Of a stretch of 32,997 nt of DNA, positions 13,181-19,264 are shown one piece after another. The DNA lies in the IMG/VR virus record IMGVR_UViG_3300007735_000628, positions 1 through 32,997 of that record; one strand, given 5' to 3'. Each line of letters begins with the position of its first letter. Position 1 is the stretch's first letter. A program made the position numbers and the translations under genes. The stretch comes from a virus. The notes beneath the pieces were generated by a model. It saw only the letters and a list, made by a program, of their open reading frames with translations. It had not been told where the DNA came from and did not search any database.

Positions 13181-13495
13181 AGTTCTTTGATTGAATTTCA
13201 GTAGTGGGTCGCTCCCCTCTGATTAACGGGATTTGGTGAGTTCCCGTGAGAGAGACGTGAGTAGTTTAATAGGAAAAAACATTCTGCCTAACGCGGAAAG
13301 ATATGGGTTCGAGGCCCCTCCACGGAACAACACTTTATCCTTGTTATGGGTAATTCGTGTGAAGTGAAATCCTCAAAAGAATCATCAACTCGGGAGTAAT
13401 TACCCCGACGAGGCCTATGACCGGGACGCTTGTTAGCGGACCTAGCGAAAGTATATCGTCCCTCCCGTAAGGAGGAGTTGGTTAAGCCTCCAATT
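13181..13495 (+). ncRNA. candidate structured RNA 1, with a tRNA-like part
   Basis: About 315 nt without a credible gene between a promoter and the promoter at 13502. Pairings seen: GTTCC(c)GTG 13240-13248 with CACGGAAC 13321-13328, enclosing TTCTG-cctaacg-CGGAA (13282-13298) and a T-loop-like GGG-TTCGAGG-CCC (13305-13317). Then GGGTAATT 13348-13355 with AATTACCC 13398-13405, GGGACG 13423-13428 with CGTCCC 13457-13462, and CCTCC-cgtaa-GGAGG 13461-13475. Not a normal tRNA (D arm poor, no U33). Class unknown. Confidence 0.55.
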
Positions 13496-13501
13496 TCGCG
13501 G

Positions 13502-13530
13502 TTGACATCTTTTAATCCTCGTGGTAACGT
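13502..13530 (+). promoter_or_regulatory. leaderless-type promoter
   Basis: -35 TTGACA (13502-13507), 17-nt spacer, -10 TAACGT (13525-13530), ATG 9 nt later. Confidence 0.75.
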
Positions 13531-13539
13531 AGTTGCACA

Positions 13540-13719
13540 ATGAAACTAAACATTCGAGATTTCTCTCTGAGGCATCTGATAGACATGCGGTATTCCATCC
13601 TCCACGAAAATCAGAAGCTGCGGTTCACTGTTCAAGAAATCAACGCTGAGTGTGACCGCCGAGCACGGATGAACACCCCTCTTTCCGTCCGCAAAGATCC
13701 TTCAATTTACACGCCGTAA
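13540..13719 (+). CDS. hypothetical protein (59 aa)
   Basis: MKLNIRDFSLRHLIDMRYSI... helical and basic (NAECDRRARMNTP). Start fixed by the promoter. No family recognised. Confidence 0.65.
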   Translation: MKLNIRDFSLRHLIDMRYSILHENQKLRFTVQEINAECDRRARMNTPLSVRKDPSIYTP

Positions 13720-13723
13720 TTTG

Positions 13724-13752
13724 TTGACTTTCTATAAAATCCACGTCATACT
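13724..13752 (+). promoter_or_regulatory. leaderless-type promoter
   Basis: -35 TTGACT (13724-13729), 17-nt spacer with TTCTATAAAA, -10 CATACT (13747-13752), ATG 9 nt later after GTCCGCACA. Confidence 0.85.
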
Positions 13753-13761
13753 GTCCGCACA

Positions 13762-13926
13762 ATGATACCTAAAGTTCGTGATTGGAAAGTGACCGATAAG
13801 AATACCGGTCAAGTCGTCATCGTCTCCACCATCAACAAACGGTTCGCAACATGGATGGCTGCCAGCGAACATGGAATCTACGGCACCGTGTCAGTTTCAC
13901 TTGTTCGTAACAAAAAGAAAAACTAA
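13762..13926 (+). CDS. hypothetical protein (54 aa)
   Basis: MIPKVRDWKVTDKNTGQVVIV... two strands, then STINKRFATWMAASEHGIYG and a basic end (VRNKKKN). First of a chain of closely packed small genes. Confidence 0.65.
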   Translation: MIPKVRDWKVTDKNTGQVVIVSTINKRFATWMAASEHGIYGTVSVSLVRNKKKN

Positions 13927-13929
13927 AAT

Positions 13930-14091
13930 ATGAAGGATAAAGTTCTCTACGGTTGTCTTCGTGACGGTGATATTCGGGTCTTTTCCACCAAGGCAAAGAT
14001 GCTTCAGTGGTATATGGACATGCATGATTGTTCCAAACAGGAAGCAAAGGATTTGATGGCCTCCGAAATGCAGGAAATTTATGTAGAATAA
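13930..14091 (+). CDS. hypothetical protein (53 aa)
   Basis: Starts 3 nt after the previous stop. MKDKVLYGCLRDGDIRVFST then an acidic helix (KQEAKDLMASEMQEIYVE). Met-rich. Unknown. Confidence 0.65.
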   Translation: MKDKVLYGCLRDGDIRVFSTKAKMLQWYMDMHDCSKQEAKDLMASEMQEIYVE

Positions 14092-14093
14092 TT

Positions 14094-14246
14094 ATGGAAA
14101 AGGAACAGACAATCAGAACGGTCGAGGAAACACTTGCCAAACTCCGTTCGTTGGGAGATGTGACGATGCCCGCAAGTGTTGCCAGAAAAATCATCGAGGT
14201 TGAGAGTATTCTGGAAGAAGCGAGAAAACTGCTGTTGTTGAAATGA
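14094..14246 (+). CDS. hypothetical coiled-coil-like protein (50 aa)
   Basis: ATG 14094 follows the previous stop by 2 nt. Two amphipathic helices (QTIRTVEETLAKLRSLG and ARKIIEVESILEEARKLLLL). The stop overlaps the next ATG (ATGA). Confidence 0.65.
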   Translation: MEKEQTIRTVEETLAKLRSLGDVTMPASVARKIIEVESILEEARKLLLLK

Positions 14247-14350
14247 GTCTTACCGCAATCAGAGGCAGGAGCCGGAAAGGATTCTCCAAGTCAGAGAATC
14301 TTTTCCGTCGTGGCATCCACGGTGGAACGCCGAATACGCTCAAGACTTGA
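14243..14350 (+). CDS. possible basic micro-protein (35 aa)
   Basis: ATGA overlap with the previous gene. MSLTAIRGRSRKGFSKSENL..., very basic. A 13-bp hairpin (14274-14306, with one G-U pair) covers half of it, so the sequence may be kept for RNA structure rather than protein. Confidence 0.4.
   Translation: MSLTAIRGRSRKGFSKSENLFRRGIHGGTPNTLKT
14274..14306 (+). terminator. 13-bp hairpin, possible intra-operon terminator
   Basis: GGAAAGGATTCTC (14274-14286) pairs with GAGAATCTTTTCC (14294-14306), 7-nt loop. Some T bases follow the stem but no long run. Confidence 0.45.
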
Positions 14351-14373
14351 AAACTCACCTAGCGGGGAAGTTT

Positions 14374-14541
14374 ATGACGGATGTATCCAGTCGTCTCTCC
14401 CCCGTTCACAAAGGGTATCGAGAGAAGAAGGCGAGACTGTTGCTCGCTAAGATAAAACGGGGTGAACTTTCCCCTCAATCCGAGGCAACGGTCCGAAGGG
14501 ATTACAAAAAAGAATTCAAGAAACTTGAATCGAAGGCTTGA
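14374..14541 (+). CDS. hypothetical basic helical protein (55 aa)
   Basis: ATG 14374 has GGGGAAG 3 nt upstream; an earlier TTG at 14347 overlapping the previous TGA is the alternative. Basic helices (GYREKKARLLLAKIKRGEL, VRRDYKKEFKKLESKA). TGA stop in the next -35. Confidence 0.6.
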   Translation: MTDVSSRLSPVHKGYREKKARLLLAKIKRGELSPQSEATVRRDYKKEFKKLESKA

Positions 14542-14565
14542 CTTCTGATAATAAACTGATATTCT
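14538..14565 (+). promoter_or_regulatory. leaderless-type promoter overlapping a stop codon
   Basis: -35 TTGACT (14538-14543) contains the upstream TGA. 16-nt spacer, -10 TATTCT (14560-14565), ATG 9 nt later. Confidence 0.8.
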
Positions 14566-14574
14566 ATTTACACA

Positions 14575-14757
14575 ATGAACAACGAAACTGTCTCTGAAAT
14601 CTCCACCTCGAAGCCTGAAATGACCTACGACGAGAAGATGGCCTTCCTCGCCACCATCCGCAAGGAGTGTGGTCTGGACAAGGTTGATACCGACAACCTC
14701 ACCGACGAGGCGCCCGCCGGTAAGTATGTGACGGAATACACCTTCGGAACGATTTAA
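14575..14757 (+). CDS. hypothetical acidic protein (60 aa)
   Basis: MNNETVSEISTSKPEMTYDE..., acidic, with a central helix (EKMAFLATIRKECGLDKV) and ending YVTEYTFGTI. Probably partly disordered. Unknown. Confidence 0.65.
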   Translation: MNNETVSEISTSKPEMTYDEKMAFLATIRKECGLDKVDTDNLTDEAPAGKYVTEYTFGTI

Positions 14758-14760
14758 CGA

Positions 14761-14895
14761 ATGAACGGTCGCCCTTACCCAGAATCCTATCAGAGAACCG
14801 AGTGGGAAATCCTCGGAAGGGCACTCTGGTTCTGTTTAGGGGCGACCGCAGGTGGGATTCTGGCCGTAGGGATTATTTACAGTATCGGCCTTTGA
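14761..14895 (+). CDS. single-pass membrane protein (44 aa)
   Basis: Starts 3 nt after the previous stop. A polar ~20-residue N-terminus is followed by one membrane segment (LWFCLGATAGGILAVGIIYS). Promoter for the next noncoding RNA begins 3 nt after its stop. Confidence 0.65.
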   Translation: MNGRPYPESYQRTEWEILGRALWFCLGATAGGILAVGIIYSIGL

Positions 14896-14898
14896 TGG

Positions 14899-14927
14899 TT
14901 GACAATCGGAACGGTTTGCGGTATTCT
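14899..14927 (+). promoter_or_regulatory. promoter of a candidate noncoding RNA
   Basis: -35 TTGACA (14899-14904), 17-nt spacer, -10 TATTCT (14922-14927). No start codon at the usual distance; ~490 nt without a credible gene follow. Confidence 0.75.
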
Positions 14928-14933
14928 TTTACC

Positions 14934-15304
14934 ATCTTAGTGATGTCTTGGTGATGGATTGATGATAAGTCGTTCATCCCTCCGTAAAATCGGACGTCTG
15001 GGGCGCGATAGGCTCCACCAATTTTTGTCGGTATGGATAAGTTGACAACTCATAAGGGCGTGTCTTGCTTGTATGAGAGTATGTAGCTCTCCGTTCTGAA
15101 AACGACGCCAGATCGGATGTAGTAGCAACGAACGAGTTGGGCGAAATATAAGTAGTCCGGCGCTTACCGATGAATTTTTAATTGTTCCCTCTTGGGATAC
15201 GGATTGAGTGTTAGGTCGGTGTTCAGACTGATAATCTGCGAACCTAATAACAAGTGCCTCATCAGCAGCCGTAGTTGGATCGATGCCAACGGGAGCAACC
15301 ATTT
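14934..15304 (+). ncRNA. candidate structured RNA 2, 5' part
   Basis: About 370 nt with no convincing plus-strand gene; the minus-strand open frames are not supported by any promoter. Visible folds include CTCATA/TATGAG around 15050-15082, CGTT-ctgaa-AACG around 15091-15103, and a longer arm (TTAGGTCG ... CGaACCTAA) around 15210-15246. It ends directly in the tRNA-like element at 15305. Class unknown. Confidence 0.5.
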
Positions 15305-15420
15305 GAAAGTGTGGCGGAAGATAACCGCACTCAGTAAGTAACTATAACTTAGACACACGAAGGCCAAGTGTGAGGCGGAGTTACCGAGAGACAATGCAGG
15401 TCCGAACCCTGCCACTTTCA
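15305..15420 (+). tRNA. tRNA-like element with very long variable region
   Basis: Acceptor GAAAGTG/CACTTTC (15305-15311, 15413-15419), D stem GCGG/CCGC (15314-15328), arm TAAGT-aactata-ACTTA (15335-15351), and T arm GCAGG-tccgaac-CCTGC (15396-15412) are all perfect. The anticodon position reads CTA (amber) but residue 33 is A, not U. 44 nt separate the anticodon and T arms and form extra hairpins (CACAC/GTGTG). No encoded CCA. Either an odd suppressor-like tRNA or the tRNA-like end of RNA 2. Confidence 0.6.
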
Positions 15421-15429
15421 CAAAAATTT

Positions 15430-15609
15430 ATGAATGTTGTTCAAATATCTTTAATCATAATGTTGTGGGTATCCACCGTCGCCGTGTGGCTGCTGGATTA
15501 TATCGATAAACGTCCTATTGGTACCACATCGGTATGTAGTCGTGGATCGGTGTTATTCGCAATCACCGTCACTATCCACCTCGCCATGACCGCAGTCACT
15601 CTAAAATGA
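15430..15609 (+). CDS. small membrane protein (59 aa)
   Basis: MNVVQISLIIMLWVSTVAVW and SVLFAITVTIHLAMTAVTL make two membrane segments around a polar loop (DYIDKRPIGTT). ATG is 9 nt after the tRNA-like element, so it is probably on the same transcript. Stop overlaps the next start (ATGA). Confidence 0.7.
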   Translation: MNVVQISLIIMLWVSTVAVWLLDYIDKRPIGTTSVCSRGSVLFAITVTIHLAMTAVTLK

Positions 15610-15905
15610 AAACTCCCAAAGATTGGCAAGACTCGTTCGAGTATGTCGAATACCAAGAACATCCGACCGACAAACAGTTGGCATTTGAGGAGTTTGTTAA
15701 AACCGTGCAAGATGATGCACGTCAGTCTCAAGCTGAAACGATTCTTGGAATTGTGGCTGCCGCGGGAATTGATGTCAGCGACTGTGACGGAGACGATAAT
15801 CCCTCGGTGGTTCTAGCGAATTGGATTGTCGGTCGTATTGAAGGTTTGATTGAGAACAACCGGGAGTTGGAAGAACGTCTCGGAAATTTGGTTGATCAAT
15901 TCTAA
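15606..15905 (+). CDS. hypothetical acidic helical protein (99 aa)
   Basis: ATGA overlap with the membrane protein gene. Acidic (VSDCDGDDNPS) with long helices (LANWIVGRIEGLIENNRELEE), likely coiled coil at the end. Unknown. Confidence 0.7.
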   Translation: MKTPKDWQDSFEYVEYQEHPTDKQLAFEEFVKTVQDDARQSQAETILGIVAAAGIDVSDCDGDDNPSVVLANWIVGRIEGLIENNRELEERLGNLVDQF

Positions 15906-15914
15906 AATAACTGG

Positions 15915-15942
15915 TTGACTCCCTGCCTGGTTGGTGTAATCT
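15915..15942 (+). promoter_or_regulatory. leaderless-type promoter
   Basis: -35 TTGACT (15915-15920), 16-nt GC-richer spacer lacking TTCTATAAAA, -10 TAATCT (15937-15942), ATG 8 nt later. Confidence 0.7.
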
Positions 15943-15950
15943 GTCCCCAC

Positions 15951-16586
15951 ATGAAACTTCTTCCTAACAAATTCGTCAAGAACTACGACAAGATGGGTGA
16001 CAACACTTTCACTCAGGTGAAGATGGTCCCCACCGTTACCCTTAACGCTTACATCTACCGTCGTGAACGGATGGACGGTTCATTTGTCTCGTTTGAAGTC
16101 TTCGTGGCCAAACAACGGTTCAAGGGTCAACCTTTGCCGGGCGGTTTGTTCGAGGAAGAAGATCGTGAACAATATCCGACCTCCAACAACTTCGGATTCA
16201 CCGCCAAGGAGGCCAAGACTATCGAACAGGCCGAACGGTTCCTTGGTGAGTTTGTCGAAAAGATGCAGGCGAAGGAAGACAAGAAGAATGGTGTGAAACC
16301 CGTTGAGGAAGAGGGATTTATGGAGGCTATCACGGCCAAGATGAACCTCCCCAAGAAGCAACGTGGCCGGAAGCGTAAGGAACGTCCGGCTATTGTCTAT
16401 CCCACTGGAAATCAGTGGCTTATGAAGGATCTTCTGTCTCTCAACCCCGCGTGGAATCAACCGCTGGCCTACATTCAGGTCCAAAAGGATATGGAAGCCG
16501 GTGTGGTTGTTGAGGTTGCACGGATCAAGTCGGCCAGTGGCAAGGGGCGTGCTGCCGTTGCCTACAAGGCCGTCAAGACGGTTTAA
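15951..16586 (+). CDS. hypothetical protein with basic linker (211 aa)
   Basis: One of the largest genes here. The N-terminal ~130 residues are alpha/beta with a charged helix (KEAKTIEQAERFLGEFVEKM). KKQRGRKRKERP (about residues 142-153) is a basic linker with an AT-hook-like GRKRK core; a C-terminal domain contains NPAWNQPLAYIQVQKDME. DNA binding is plausible but unproven. Followed by a strong hairpin with TTCGCTTAGGAT. Confidence 0.75.
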   Translation: MKLLPNKFVKNYDKMGDNTFTQVKMVPTVTLNAYIYRRERMDGSFVSFEVFVAKQRFKGQPLPGGLFEEEDREQYPTSNNFGFTAKEAKTIEQAERFLGEFVEKMQAKEDKKNGVKPVEEEGFMEAITAKMNLPKKQRGRKRKERPAIVYPTGNQWLMKDLLSLNPAWNQPLAYIQVQKDMEAGVVVEVARIKSASGKGRAAVAYKAVKTV

Positions 16587-16590
16587 TAGG

Positions 16591-16610
16591 ATGGCCAGGG
16601 ATGGCCAGGG
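16591..16610 (+). repeat. 10-bp tandem repeat
   Basis: ATGGCCAGGG occurs twice in a row just after the 15951 gene's stop, directly before TTCGCTTAGGAT. Confidence 0.7.
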
Positions 16611-16623
16611 TTCGCTTAGGATA

Positions 16624-16651
16624 TGTGGACCAGGTTTCGACCTGGTCCACA
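16624..16651 (+). terminator. perfect 12-bp hairpin with TTCG tetraloop
   Basis: TGTGGACCAGGT-TTCG-ACCTGGTCCACA. No T run, so it may act as a 3'-end protector or processing signal rather than an intrinsic terminator. Confidence 0.65.
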
Positions 16652-16688
16652 GACCACACAAGGGTTAAAGCGATTTCTATTCAAGGGC

Positions 16689-16717
16689 TTGACTTTCTAT
16701 AAAATCTAGCCCATACT
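16689..16717 (+). promoter_or_regulatory. leaderless-type promoter
   Basis: -35 TTGACT (16689-16694), 17-nt spacer with TTCTATAAAA, -10 CATACT (16712-16717), ATG 9 nt later after GTCCACACA. Confidence 0.85.
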
Positions 16718-16726
16718 GTCCACACA

Positions 16727-16990
16727 ATGAATCTAACTTCTCTCAAATCTGTCGGCGACTTGATTCTCTCGTCGGGCTGTAAGCCTAATGCCAGGTATCG
16801 TCGGGCACTTCGGGCGTTGACCAAACTCGAACAGATTAACAATCGTCCGTATGTTCCTCCGGAGGGAACTGATTACAACGTGGTGTTGGTCAATGGTCGG
16901 GAAGTCAAGTTGTTCGTTCCCAAAGGCCAGAACGTGTTCAAGGTGGCACACGAAAACGGTTATCAGGTCCAATCGGTGATGAAGGCTTGA
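16727..16990 (+). CDS. hypothetical protein (87 aa)
   Basis: A helical first half (PNARYRRALRALTKLEQIN) then strands (YNVVLVNGREVKLFVP). Ends VMKA, with the TGA stop inside the next -35. Unknown. Confidence 0.7.
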   Translation: MNLTSLKSVGDLILSSGCKPNARYRRALRALTKLEQINNRPYVPPEGTDYNVVLVNGREVKLFVPKGQNVFKVAHENGYQVQSVMKA

Positions 16991-17014
16991 CATTCTATAA
17001 AAACCAGATAAACT
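16987..17014 (+). promoter_or_regulatory. leaderless-type promoter overlapping a stop codon
   Basis: -35 TTGACA (16987-16992) contains the upstream TGA. 16-nt spacer, -10 TAAACT (17009-17014), ATG 9 nt later. Confidence 0.8.
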
Positions 17015-17023
17015 ATTCCCACA

Positions 17024-17254
17024 ATGAAAACAAAGAAAGCACTTGTCTCCAAAGTCGTCTCCATCGGCGATCTCCGTCAACGGGCATCGAAGGATGATCG
17101 GTATCTCCAACTGGCCATGATTTCCGCCCGTAATCTCGGGGGGTCCCCAAAGAATCTGGACGACGCCATCAACTGGCTGAGCACTAATGCCATGGAGACG
17201 GATGAGGATGGTGTGGTCGGTGAAATCAACTTCTGCCGGGATTTGGTGAAGTAA
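17024..17254 (+). CDS. hypothetical protein (76 aa)
   Basis: MKTKKALVSKVVSIGDLRQR... basic start, then helices (LDDAINWLSTNAMETDEDG) and acidic end. Unknown. The alarmone-hydrolase-like gene follows on its own promoter. Confidence 0.65.
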   Translation: MKTKKALVSKVVSIGDLRQRASKDDRYLQLAMISARNLGGSPKNLDDAINWLSTNAMETDEDGVVGEINFCRDLVK

Positions 17255-17258
17255 TTGG

Positions 17259-17287
17259 TTGACTTTCTATAACCGCCAAGGTATTCT
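17259..17287 (+). promoter_or_regulatory. leaderless-type promoter
   Basis: -35 TTGACT (17259-17264), 17-nt spacer, -10 TATTCT (17282-17287), ATG 9 nt later after TTTTAACAC. Confidence 0.85.
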
Positions 17288-17296
17288 TTTAACACG

Positions 17297-17743
17297 ATGA
17301 ACGACGACATTGACCAGATTGAACTTGCGAAGAAAATCGCCAGCATGGCCCACGAGGGTCAGTTCCGCCGTGGCGGTGAGGAACCTTACATTGTTCATCC
17401 GGCTCGGGTGGCCAAACGGGTGTTAAAGGAGTTTGATAACTACATTGGAGATTCGGAGTTTTACGTGGCGGTGGCTTGGTTGCACGACTCCATCGAAGAC
17501 TCTGACGGAAAGGTTCACGCCAACTGGCTTCTTTATAAAGGTGTCGATCCGGAGATTGTGGATGGAGTAGTGGCTATCACGAAGGTCGATGGGGAGGACT
17601 ATGAAAAGTATCTTGCACGTGTGAAGGCGAACAAGTATGCTCGAACGGTCAAGATTCAGGATATGTTGGACAACCTTTCCGATTCACCTTCTCAACGTCA
17701 GATTGTGAAGTATGCGAAGGGATTGCAGTTTCTTCTTTCTTAA
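17297..17743 (+). CDS. HD-domain protein, MESH1/SpoT-like hydrolase
   Basis: 148 aa. AHEGQFRRGGEEPYIVHPARVA (residues ~18-39, metal-ligand His34), AWLHDSIED (HD at 63-64, ED at 67-68) and VKIQDMLDNLSD (Asp122) are the ordered motifs of the RelA/SpoT hydrolase and small alarmone hydrolase group, which removes the 3'-pyrophosphate of (p)ppGpp with Mn2+. There is no synthetase domain and the length suits a stand-alone hydrolase. A phage could use it to blunt the stringent response; substrate is inferred from motifs only. Confidence 0.85.
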   Translation: MNDDIDQIELAKKIASMAHEGQFRRGGEEPYIVHPARVAKRVLKEFDNYIGDSEFYVAVAWLHDSIEDSDGKVHANWLLYKGVDPEIVDGVVAITKVDGEDYEKYLARVKANKYARTVKIQDMLDNLSDSPSQRQIVKYAKGLQFLLS

Positions 17744-17744
17744 A

Positions 17745-17930
17745 ATGACTAAAAAAGATTTTAATAAAGCTCAAAAGATTCTTAAAAAGCACTTTCCTTA
17801 TTATGAGTTTGAATTGTCAGAAGAAGGAAGAATTTATCAACCCGGAGTATTTGGTTCTGATACTGATTTTGTGGAAATTTCAGTTGACTCTTTGTTTGCT
17901 TTGGTGTTGAATCCTTCTAAAGAGGCTTGA
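17745..17930 (+). CDS. hypothetical protein, AT-rich codons (61 aa)
   Basis: Starts 1 nt after the HD gene stop (TAAAATG). MTKKDFNKAQKILKKHFPYY then GRIYQPGVFGSDTDFVEISV. Codon use is more AT-rich than its neighbours, hinting at separate origin. TGA stop in the next -35. Confidence 0.65.
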   Translation: MTKKDFNKAQKILKKHFPYYEFELSEEGRIYQPGVFGSDTDFVEISVDSLFALVLNPSKEA

Positions 17931-17954
17931 CTTCTTCTAAATTCAGTCTATACT
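17927..17954 (+). promoter_or_regulatory. leaderless-type promoter overlapping a stop codon
   Basis: -35 TTGACT (17927-17932) contains the upstream TGA. 16-nt spacer, -10 TATACT (17949-17954), ATG 9 nt later. Confidence 0.85.
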
Positions 17955-17963
17955 GGTTTCACA

Positions 17964-18476
17964 ATGAAAACAGCATCAATCAAACGTGGTTCAATCGTCA
18001 CCAACGTTGTCCCTGTCAAGGAATACAACAAGGTGAATCCTGTCGGCACCCTCGGTCAAGTCACTCGGGTTCTTCGCAAGAAGGCCAGTGCATCGGTCAA
18101 GTTCGGTAATGGATACGGTTGCATCGTTCCACTGGCGGACATTCAGGTGGTGGCACAGACCAACCAGAAAGTTCCCAAGGTCGGTGACTTGTTCTATTCC
18201 AGTTGGGGTTACGACCAGACCAACATTGATTTCTATCAGGTGACCGCCGCAATCAGCGCCAACACCATCGAGGTCCGTCGTTGTGGTAGTAAGCAGACCG
18301 ACTACCAGAACCTCAGCGGTCACGTCAAGGCGGACAAAGGCAACCTCCAAGGCGAGCCAAAGAAGCATCGGGTTCTCTACGATATGAACGGCAACCCGTC
18401 GTTCAAGGTGGCCTCTTACGCTCGGGCCTGGCCAACCACCGAGAACGAGGAACACTTTTTCTCGGAATGGCATTGA
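17964..18476 (+). CDS. conserved protein with SSWGYDQTNxDFYQV motif (170 aa)
   Basis: The middle carries VGDLFYSSWGYDQTNIDFYQ (about residues 74-93), a signature I recognise from a family widespread in phages and plasmids, of unknown role. It is preceded by a beta-rich basic domain (VRKKASASVKFGNGYGCIVP) and followed by strands ending VASYARAWPTT. TGA stop lies in the next -35. Confidence 0.82.
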   Translation: MKTASIKRGSIVTNVVPVKEYNKVNPVGTLGQVTRVLRKKASASVKFGNGYGCIVPLADIQVVAQTNQKVPKVGDLFYSSWGYDQTNIDFYQVTAAISANTIEVRRCGSKQTDYQNLSGHVKADKGNLQGEPKKHRVLYDMNGNPSFKVASYARAWPTTENEEHFFSEWH

Positions 18477-18501
18477 CATTTCGGTGAACACCGTTTAACC
18501 T
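18473..18501 (+). promoter_or_regulatory. leaderless-type promoter with hairpin spacer
   Basis: -35 TTGACA (18473-18478) contains the upstream TGA. 17-nt spacer holding CGGTG-aa-CACCG, -10 TAACCT (18496-18501), ATG 8 nt later. Confidence 0.7.
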
Positions 18502-18509
18502 CTACCTAC

Positions 18510-18776
18510 ATGAAGAAATCAATCTTAATCCTCCTCGTCGCAATTGGATTCTCAACCGGCTGCACAGAGAATCAACGGGCAAAACGTTTTGGTGGCACGG
18601 CGAACGTCAATCTGCCTGCCAGTCAGAAGTTGGTCAATGTGACTTGGAAGAACGAACAGTTGTGGATCCTCACCAAACCAATGGCAACCAACGACGTGGC
18701 AGAGACTTACACATTCAAGGAGAATTCGAGTTACGGTTTGATTCAGGGAACGGTGGTCATCGTGGAGAAGAAGTAA
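18510..18776 (+). CDS. phage lipoprotein (88 aa)
   Basis: MKKSILILLVAIGFSTGCTE gives a basic start, hydrophobic core and lipobox FSTGC. The mature part reads NVNLPASQKLVNVTWKNEQL then LTKPM...ETYTF.E.SS.G, a pattern I know from uncharacterised phage lipoproteins. Likely membrane-anchored after signal peptidase II cleavage. Confidence 0.78.
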   Translation: MKKSILILLVAIGFSTGCTENQRAKRFGGTANVNLPASQKLVNVTWKNEQLWILTKPMATNDVAETYTFKENSSYGLIQGTVVIVEKK

Positions 18777-18780
18777 TTTT

Positions 18781-18888
18781 ATGGAAAACATCTCTTGGCC
18801 ACAATCATTTGTTTTAGTCTCTCTCGTCATCGGTGCAACATTGGTTCTGCTGAACGTGGGTGGATGTAGAATGCCGTGGGAGAAGTAA
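18781..18888 (+). CDS. tiny membrane protein (35 aa)
   Basis: MENISWPQSFVLVSLVIGATLVLLNVGGC... one membrane segment and a short basic tail. Starts 4 nt after the lipoprotein stop. Possible partner of it. Confidence 0.55.
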   Translation: MENISWPQSFVLVSLVIGATLVLLNVGGCRMPWEK

Positions 18889-18932
18889 AAAAGAACCTCG
18901 GACTATGGGAGTCTAACTCCTGAATTCATTGT

Positions 18933-18963
18933 CCTCAGCAGCCTGAGGGTCCAACGTGCTGAG
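18933..18963 (+). promoter_or_regulatory. two mutually exclusive hairpins before a terminator
   Basis: CCTCA (18933-18937) can pair with TGAGG (18944-18948), or CTCAGCA (18934-18940) with TGCTGAG (18957-18963). They share bases, so only one forms. The strong terminator follows at once. Confidence 0.45.
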
Positions 18964-18967
18964 TAAG

Positions 18968-18998
18968 GGCCGACTGATTAAGTTCAGTCGGCCTTTTT
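18968..18998 (+). terminator. strong intrinsic terminator
   Basis: GGCCGACTGA-ttaagt-TCAGTCGGCC followed by TTTTT. Perfect 10-bp stem, the best intrinsic terminator on the plus strand here. Confidence 0.9.
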
Positions 18999-19015
18999 CT
19001 TTACTAAATGGAGGC

Positions 19016-19044
19016 TTGACTTTTTATCAGTTTAAGAGTATTCT
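19016..19044 (+). promoter_or_regulatory. leaderless-type promoter
   Basis: -35 TTGACT (19016-19021), 17-nt spacer, -10 TATTCT (19039-19044), ATG 9 nt later after TTTTAACAC. Confidence 0.85.
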
Positions 19045-19053
19045 TTTAACACG

Positions 19054-19260
19054 ATGAACGAACAACTTGACCCACAGAACGAATCCCACGAACTGGCAGT
19101 GATGTCCGTTGAGGAACAAATCCAGGAACAGAAGTTCATGGATGAGGCCCGAGAAATCCGTGAAGCTGACATGGCCCGTGGTTGGCCCGGTGATGGTTCC
19201 GGTATGGACGACTTCGCGGACATGAACGCCAACGAGGTGATGGATTACTGCAACGAATAA
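19054..19260 (+). CDS. hypothetical very acidic protein (68 aa)
   Basis: Glu/Asp/Met-rich (VEEQIQEQKFMDEAREIREA, GMDDFADMNANEVMDY). A DNA-mimic-like charge is noticeable, but short acidic phage proteins are common. Followed by a zinc-ribbon gene on the same transcript. Confidence 0.65.
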   Translation: MNEQLDPQNESHELAVMSVEEQIQEQKFMDEAREIREADMARGWPGDGSGMDDFADMNANEVMDYCNE

Positions 19261-19264
19261 ATTT

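Noticed and set aside
13240-13328. Ordinary tRNA-Leu (TAA) at this position
   Set aside because: The D arm does not pair, the acceptor has a bulge and residue 33 is C. It was therefore treated as part of a noncoding RNA and not as a standard tRNA.
14937-15421. Minus-strand frames of 85-121 codons across the second noncoding region
   Set aside because: No promoter, start context or protein-like composition. The region is better explained by the plus-strand promoter and folds.
14934-15422. tmRNA
   Set aside because: The tRNA-like ends are only ~100 nt apart, and no resume codon or degradation-tag frame is seen between them.
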